Assembly: GCA_922989275.2 (NCBI GenBank)
Contig: OV277857.1
Span: 2,480,001-2,544,000, forward strand
From: Gari tellinella
Taxonomy: Eukaryota; Mollusca; Bivalvia; Cardiida; Psammobiidae
Direction of reading: 5' to 3'
Length of the DNA stretch: 64,000 nt
Position 1 is the stretch's first letter. Each line of letters begins with the position of its first letter. The position numbers and the translations under genes were made by a program. Positions 44,201-49,735 of the stretch are shown in pieces. The notes beneath the pieces are model-generated. The model was not told the DNA's origin, did no database searches, and worked only from the letters and a program-made list of their open reading frames with translations.

Positions 44201-47200
44201 CGTGTCTAACGAGCTAAAACAATAGCTTAACAATGAGGAAACGGGTGGTAACTTAACCAATAAATCCACACATTGGCAGTTTTATGCTTTTAATTTATTA
44301 CTCAACTGAAGAAAATACAATGCAGTTCCAATTTATACAGTCATGAATGTGTATCAAAAGAAACAGTTCCTATATTCGAACGAATTGTAGCTTGAGGCAG
44401 GCTGAAAGTAAAGAAAAATGCGCCTTAATGCGCATTTTGCTCTACTCTCAACCTTCTTTAAGTGCCTCACAAATACACCTTTTAACATTCAAAATTAATC
44501 AAATAGAAGTAGCCCACAGCTAGGAATTATTGACCATCGAATATAAAATGCATTTCCAGTGCCCCTTTCAGACGGGAACTAAAAGCAGGATGTTCAAAAT
44601 AGCACTAAAAGTAAAGCAGAATGTCCCAAAAGGAGCATTCTGCTTTACATTCAATCTACTTAATGTGGTAACCTGTTTCAAAACTAGATACATGTATAAT
44701 GTCATGGAGTAAACGGGTTAATGCAGGACAAGCCAAATGCAGAAAACCTCCCTGTTTTATCTACTTTGGAGTGGTCTATCACCAGAGGCTTGTATATATA
44801 ACAATATAACTAATCTATATCAGTCGGTCTGTCAGTAAAACCCGTTTATACGGACACTCAAGAAAAGGGTTAATAAAATGGTTGTTTAAAGCCGGGTGAA
44901 AGTAAAACAGAACGCCCCTGAAAGGAGCAATCCGTTTTACTTTCATCCTGCTCTTAAGTGGTTTGTTTTTATGTCATAATCTGCCGTCCTCTCATGAGTA
45001 GTGGCTATAGCGAAGTTTTACAGATCAAATCATCTGTATCAGCATTTATCTACCATAAAAGTTCATGCTTGTACAAGTGTACTCGACTTTCTAGTACCCT
45101 AATTAGGGGTGACCCAGCAACAATGGATAGTACTATTTTTTCGTGTAAACGTAAACAAAAATCAATAAAATGTTGAAAATAACTTATTTTTAACGATTTA
45201 TTTTTTATTAGTTTCGGGCCTGATGTTGTATTATTACGCGTCTGGCCTTGCACAGAATTGTTCGCAATGGGCATCAAACGCGGTTATTGGGAAATAATAA
45301 CGCCTTCTCTACTGTATCCGATATTTTCATACTATACAAGTTATCATTTATAGGAACAAACAACATCTTTTTGCCGTTCATGACGGTATGAACACATTAG
45401 CTTCGCATGGGGTAAGTTTCTTAAACGCCCGAAGGGCGTTTACGATAACTTACCCCGCGAAGCTAATGTGATCATATCTAGTGAACGGCAAAAAAGATGT
45501 TGTTTATTCCTTATATTTATATTCATATGTTCTGTTTTGTCCATTTAATATGTATTTTGACCAGATTTGTTTTCATGTATATGAATATATCGTATACCGA
45601 CCAAATAGGTTTGATAGATGTAATCCTGGATGTAACAGCCATCCGATCTCTATAATATACGGTGTGAAAAGTAGTCAAAAATACATGTTTCGGAGTTGAT
45701 TACAAAGTCAAGTTTTTACCCAGTAAACTGTCGCTGTGTGCTTCACGAACAATTATAAGACATTGAAAATAAACAATGCAACTAAATATCTATTATTAAA
45801 GCATTTAAAAAAAAATAGGTCGCGCATGTTTATTTCAGCCTAATTACACGCCATAGCAACCATTAGCTCTTCGCTAGGTCGGTGTCTCTCCGGCGGAGAC
45901 TCCATCCTCTTTCTAACTTGCTGGAACCAGTTTCGATTTGTAGGTTCATCGATGGATGACCTGCAAATTTTAATACCATTACATAAAGAATTTACAGGGT
46001 GAATGTAAATATTTTAAAATAAACTTAACCTTTTATCGTTATAACCGGTTTATCGCTTTAACCGGCTAGTCAATCGACTTTGAGCCTAAATCAGTCACCA
46101 AGTATCATGACCTTTGGCAAGGCCTAACTTTTTTCACACTCATATAAACATTTCTTAAGTAAAATTGCCTAAGATCTAAAAATGTGGGGGGGAAAATGCA
46201 AATTATAATAAATCAGGCAACATAATTACAGCAGATGTTAGTTTGGTGATGACAAGAAGAAACTACATGTTCGCTTGAATAAATTATTCTATGTACAGCG
46301 GAGATGACGTAATTCTTTCCCGATTTAACGCAGATGTTAGTTTGGTGATGACAAGAAGAAACTACATGTTCGCTTGAACAAATTATTCTATGTACAGCGG
46401 AGATGACGTAATTCTTTCCCGATTTAACGCAGATGTTAGTTTGGTGATGACAAGAAGAAACTACATGTTCGCTTGAATAAATTATTCTATGTACAGCGGA
46501 GATGACGTAATTCTTTCCCGATTTAACGAAACGCGTAAACGCAAACACAATAAACATTTTACGGCGGAGCTGACTGGTTTCTATTTAGTCACACTTTCTA
46601 TTTGGCCACACATTTCAACCACAGGTTTTCGGCGCGTAAGCTATGACCCCCCCCCCCCCCCCCCCCCCCCCATAAACTTTCAAAATGAGTCAAAATACAT
46701 CCATATGTTCAACAAACATCCTTAACAAATGTTTCAAGAAGTTTCATGAAGTTTCAAGAAGTTTAAAAAAAAATTTTTTTTTTCGTATCATGTATGTATA
46801 CAATGAAAAGGTGGATGTGTATTCAGGGCCATCAACTTCCCAACCTTGTCATTTTGTCATTTTTGGGCCAATTTTGACAAATGATGGCTTATTATTTACA
46901 TTTAACAGTTCTGTTCAAAGAAAGTTAGCTCACAGCCCAAGCAAGACACGAGCACAAGTGAAGAAATAAAAAGTTCGATAGGCACCTTATATCGGAATCC
47001 TTCTGTCACCTTAATTTTTGGACTTGTTCGTCAGTCATTCACTGATTCAGCGATAAACAAGTGCATTTGCGACCATGCATTACACCATGGTACGGGTAAT
47101 TAATAGAAAATGAAATATATAATAAATACCTTTTGAATTATCGGTAAATGAGCATTTCTGTTACGAAATAAATTTCTAGATAACTTTCGTTTAGTTTCGG

Positions 47201-49700
47201 TTGACAAACGGATATTATATCATTGGTCGTATTCGAATCATTCAATTTTTTGTCAACGAAAACTAGGCGGAGCAAATGCTCGAAGATTTACTGATGACAA
47301 CGTTTTTGACCCGACTCGAATCGAAATTGTGGTCAACGATTTGATGTTTTGACAACATTTTGTCAACGGAAAACATCAAGTGGTGATTCGAATAGAACCT
47401 GTTGACAACACGTCCAACTAACGCTATAGTTGTCCTGATTCGAATACGACCAATTGAGGCGCTTGACTTTTGCGTCATTTCCTGCTTTGAAGCTGGTTCT
47501 CGGGTTCGCTAGAATGGTAATAGTTTGACTGGGCAACCAGTCGTTTGTTTGGGAAAATTTTGCGTGACAGATGGTTTCCGAATAAGGGGTCTCCCCACCC
47601 GTCGAGTCCCCATGCGCGTATTCGCCGATTGCTTTGATTTTTTTACCAATTATCGTCAAAGAAAACTGTTTGCTGTAAACAATGAGCCATCATCTGTCCA
47701 GATCGTCCAAGATTTGACAAAATGACAGGGTTGGGAACTTGAGGGTTGCTTCTGCAAGGCGCTTTTTCATGGCAGCCTTTACTATTTTACTTATAAATTA
47801 GCAAACAAATTTTGTTTTTTTAAATTTCCCGAAACTTCAGGAAATGTTCTTTTATGATGATTATTGAATGTATGGATAGATTTTAGGGTATTTTATCCAC
47901 GTTTGGTGGTGGTGGAGGGGGGTTATAGCAGCTAGGGGTAGTGTCATAGCCAACGGGCCGAATGCCTATGATTTCAACCAATTATATTTGATCAGAAATT
48001 TAGAATTAAGAGCACCTGTTGAAACTGAATAGTCTGATTGGATAGTAGCCAGGGCTCCAGATAAGGGAATTATTTCAAAACTAAAAATCTTTATTTGTGC
48101 ATTAAACCCTGTGGTGTCACTATACATTTGAATTGTCTCTTCGAGACAAAAAAAATGAGTGGTAACACCATAGGATTTGGTGCTGAAAGGAGTGAAAAAA
48201 TGTGATTTGTTTAGTTTACTCCCTCTTATCTGGAGCCCTGTAGGCTGGTCTATATCCAATTACAGTTTTACCAGATGTGGACTGTGAGTGTAAAATTTAG
48301 AGATACAGACTGCACTGTTTACTACCACTGGGATGATGCAATTATACTTCTATTTTAAGATATGACATCTGAAATCTTTTTATAGATATACAGAGGAAGC
48401 TAGGTGTTTTGTAATTGTTTACTACCAATTTGTTTGAATTGTTAACTATTTGTACACATTTACCATACATTTAAAGCAATATTATATATAAAATTAATGG
48501 CCTCAAGTGAGTTAAACACAATCGTGTTGTTTCATCATTATTTACAAGAGTGGCAGTCGAAGTTCAGCAGACTGTTGTATCTGTACATTTGTGTATGCTA
48601 TAGTTTGTTTCAAGAAACTCTATGAATGAAGTTTGATATATAGAACAATAGATTAATGTGAGGATCTCCTACCAGTAGCTAGGATATGAGTTAAATTATT
48701 GTTCTGTTTTGCATTTCTGTACATGATAGTTTTGCATTTTAAATAAAAGTTGCTGTTTCAATTTTTTTTGCTTTTCAATCCAAGATATTACAATTCTTTG
48801 AAAACCTCAATTTCATTTAATTTTGCACACCCAATTTCATCTATATAGCCTTAGTTCAACCACTCATTCCGCCGAATATCTTTTTTAAAGATATTTCTTG
48901 TTTACATTATTCTGACTATATATTTTTGTCTGACTTGTGAACAATTTGGAATCAGAAAAGACGCCGGGTTACCCGGCGTCTGATCTGGTTTCAAATTGTT
49001 TACAATGGCTTTTATAGTTTTAGCGTAAATGCGCTTATTTGGTAAAAATAACATCTTTACTGTACATAATTATCTGAAGTGGACAGTTTCTTCCCTGTTG
49101 CTACGGAAATGAACTCTGAATGTCAAGCAATATGGATCCGGCTATTATGCCGGTTTATTTGATTGTTGATTTGTATCTAATGTTTCTATACTACTTGTAA
49201 AAGTGTGTGCATGTGTGTTTGGGATTGGCAATGGGTTTGTCAACTGTTTGCGTGATAGCGGCGAGACAGCGATTACCTACGCAAACAATTTGGATCCAGA
49301 TGAGACGCCGAGTTACTCGGCGTCTCATCTGGATCCAAACTGTTTGAAACTCTGATCCTAATTTAGAAAATATTTATTTTTAGAAAATTCTAATCTCAAA
49401 ACTGTAGCAGACGACAAGTGTTGCAGACGGAACTATTTCTATAAGTATTCAAAGAATTAATGTTCATATTACAGTACTCCCTCTCTACTACGGCCCTCCG
49501 AACAACGGTTCCCTCCTAACAACGACCTTTGCCGCTGTTCCCAGACAGACAATTTTTTCTCAAATTTACATATTAGACATTTTGACAGAAAAAAACCCAC
49601 ATAATGACGAGTGGACAAACAGCTTGAATCCATATCAGACGCCGCGTCTGATCTGGATTCAAGCTGTTTTCAAACGTAAGCTAATTTCCCTCCCTACAAC

Positions 49701-49735
<35 letters not shown>

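Noticed and set aside
46213..46557. 114-aa minus frame with three perfect 33-aa repeats
   Set aside because: It is the 99-bp tandem repeat read in one frame; 99 is divisible by three so all copies stay open. Not a repeat protein.
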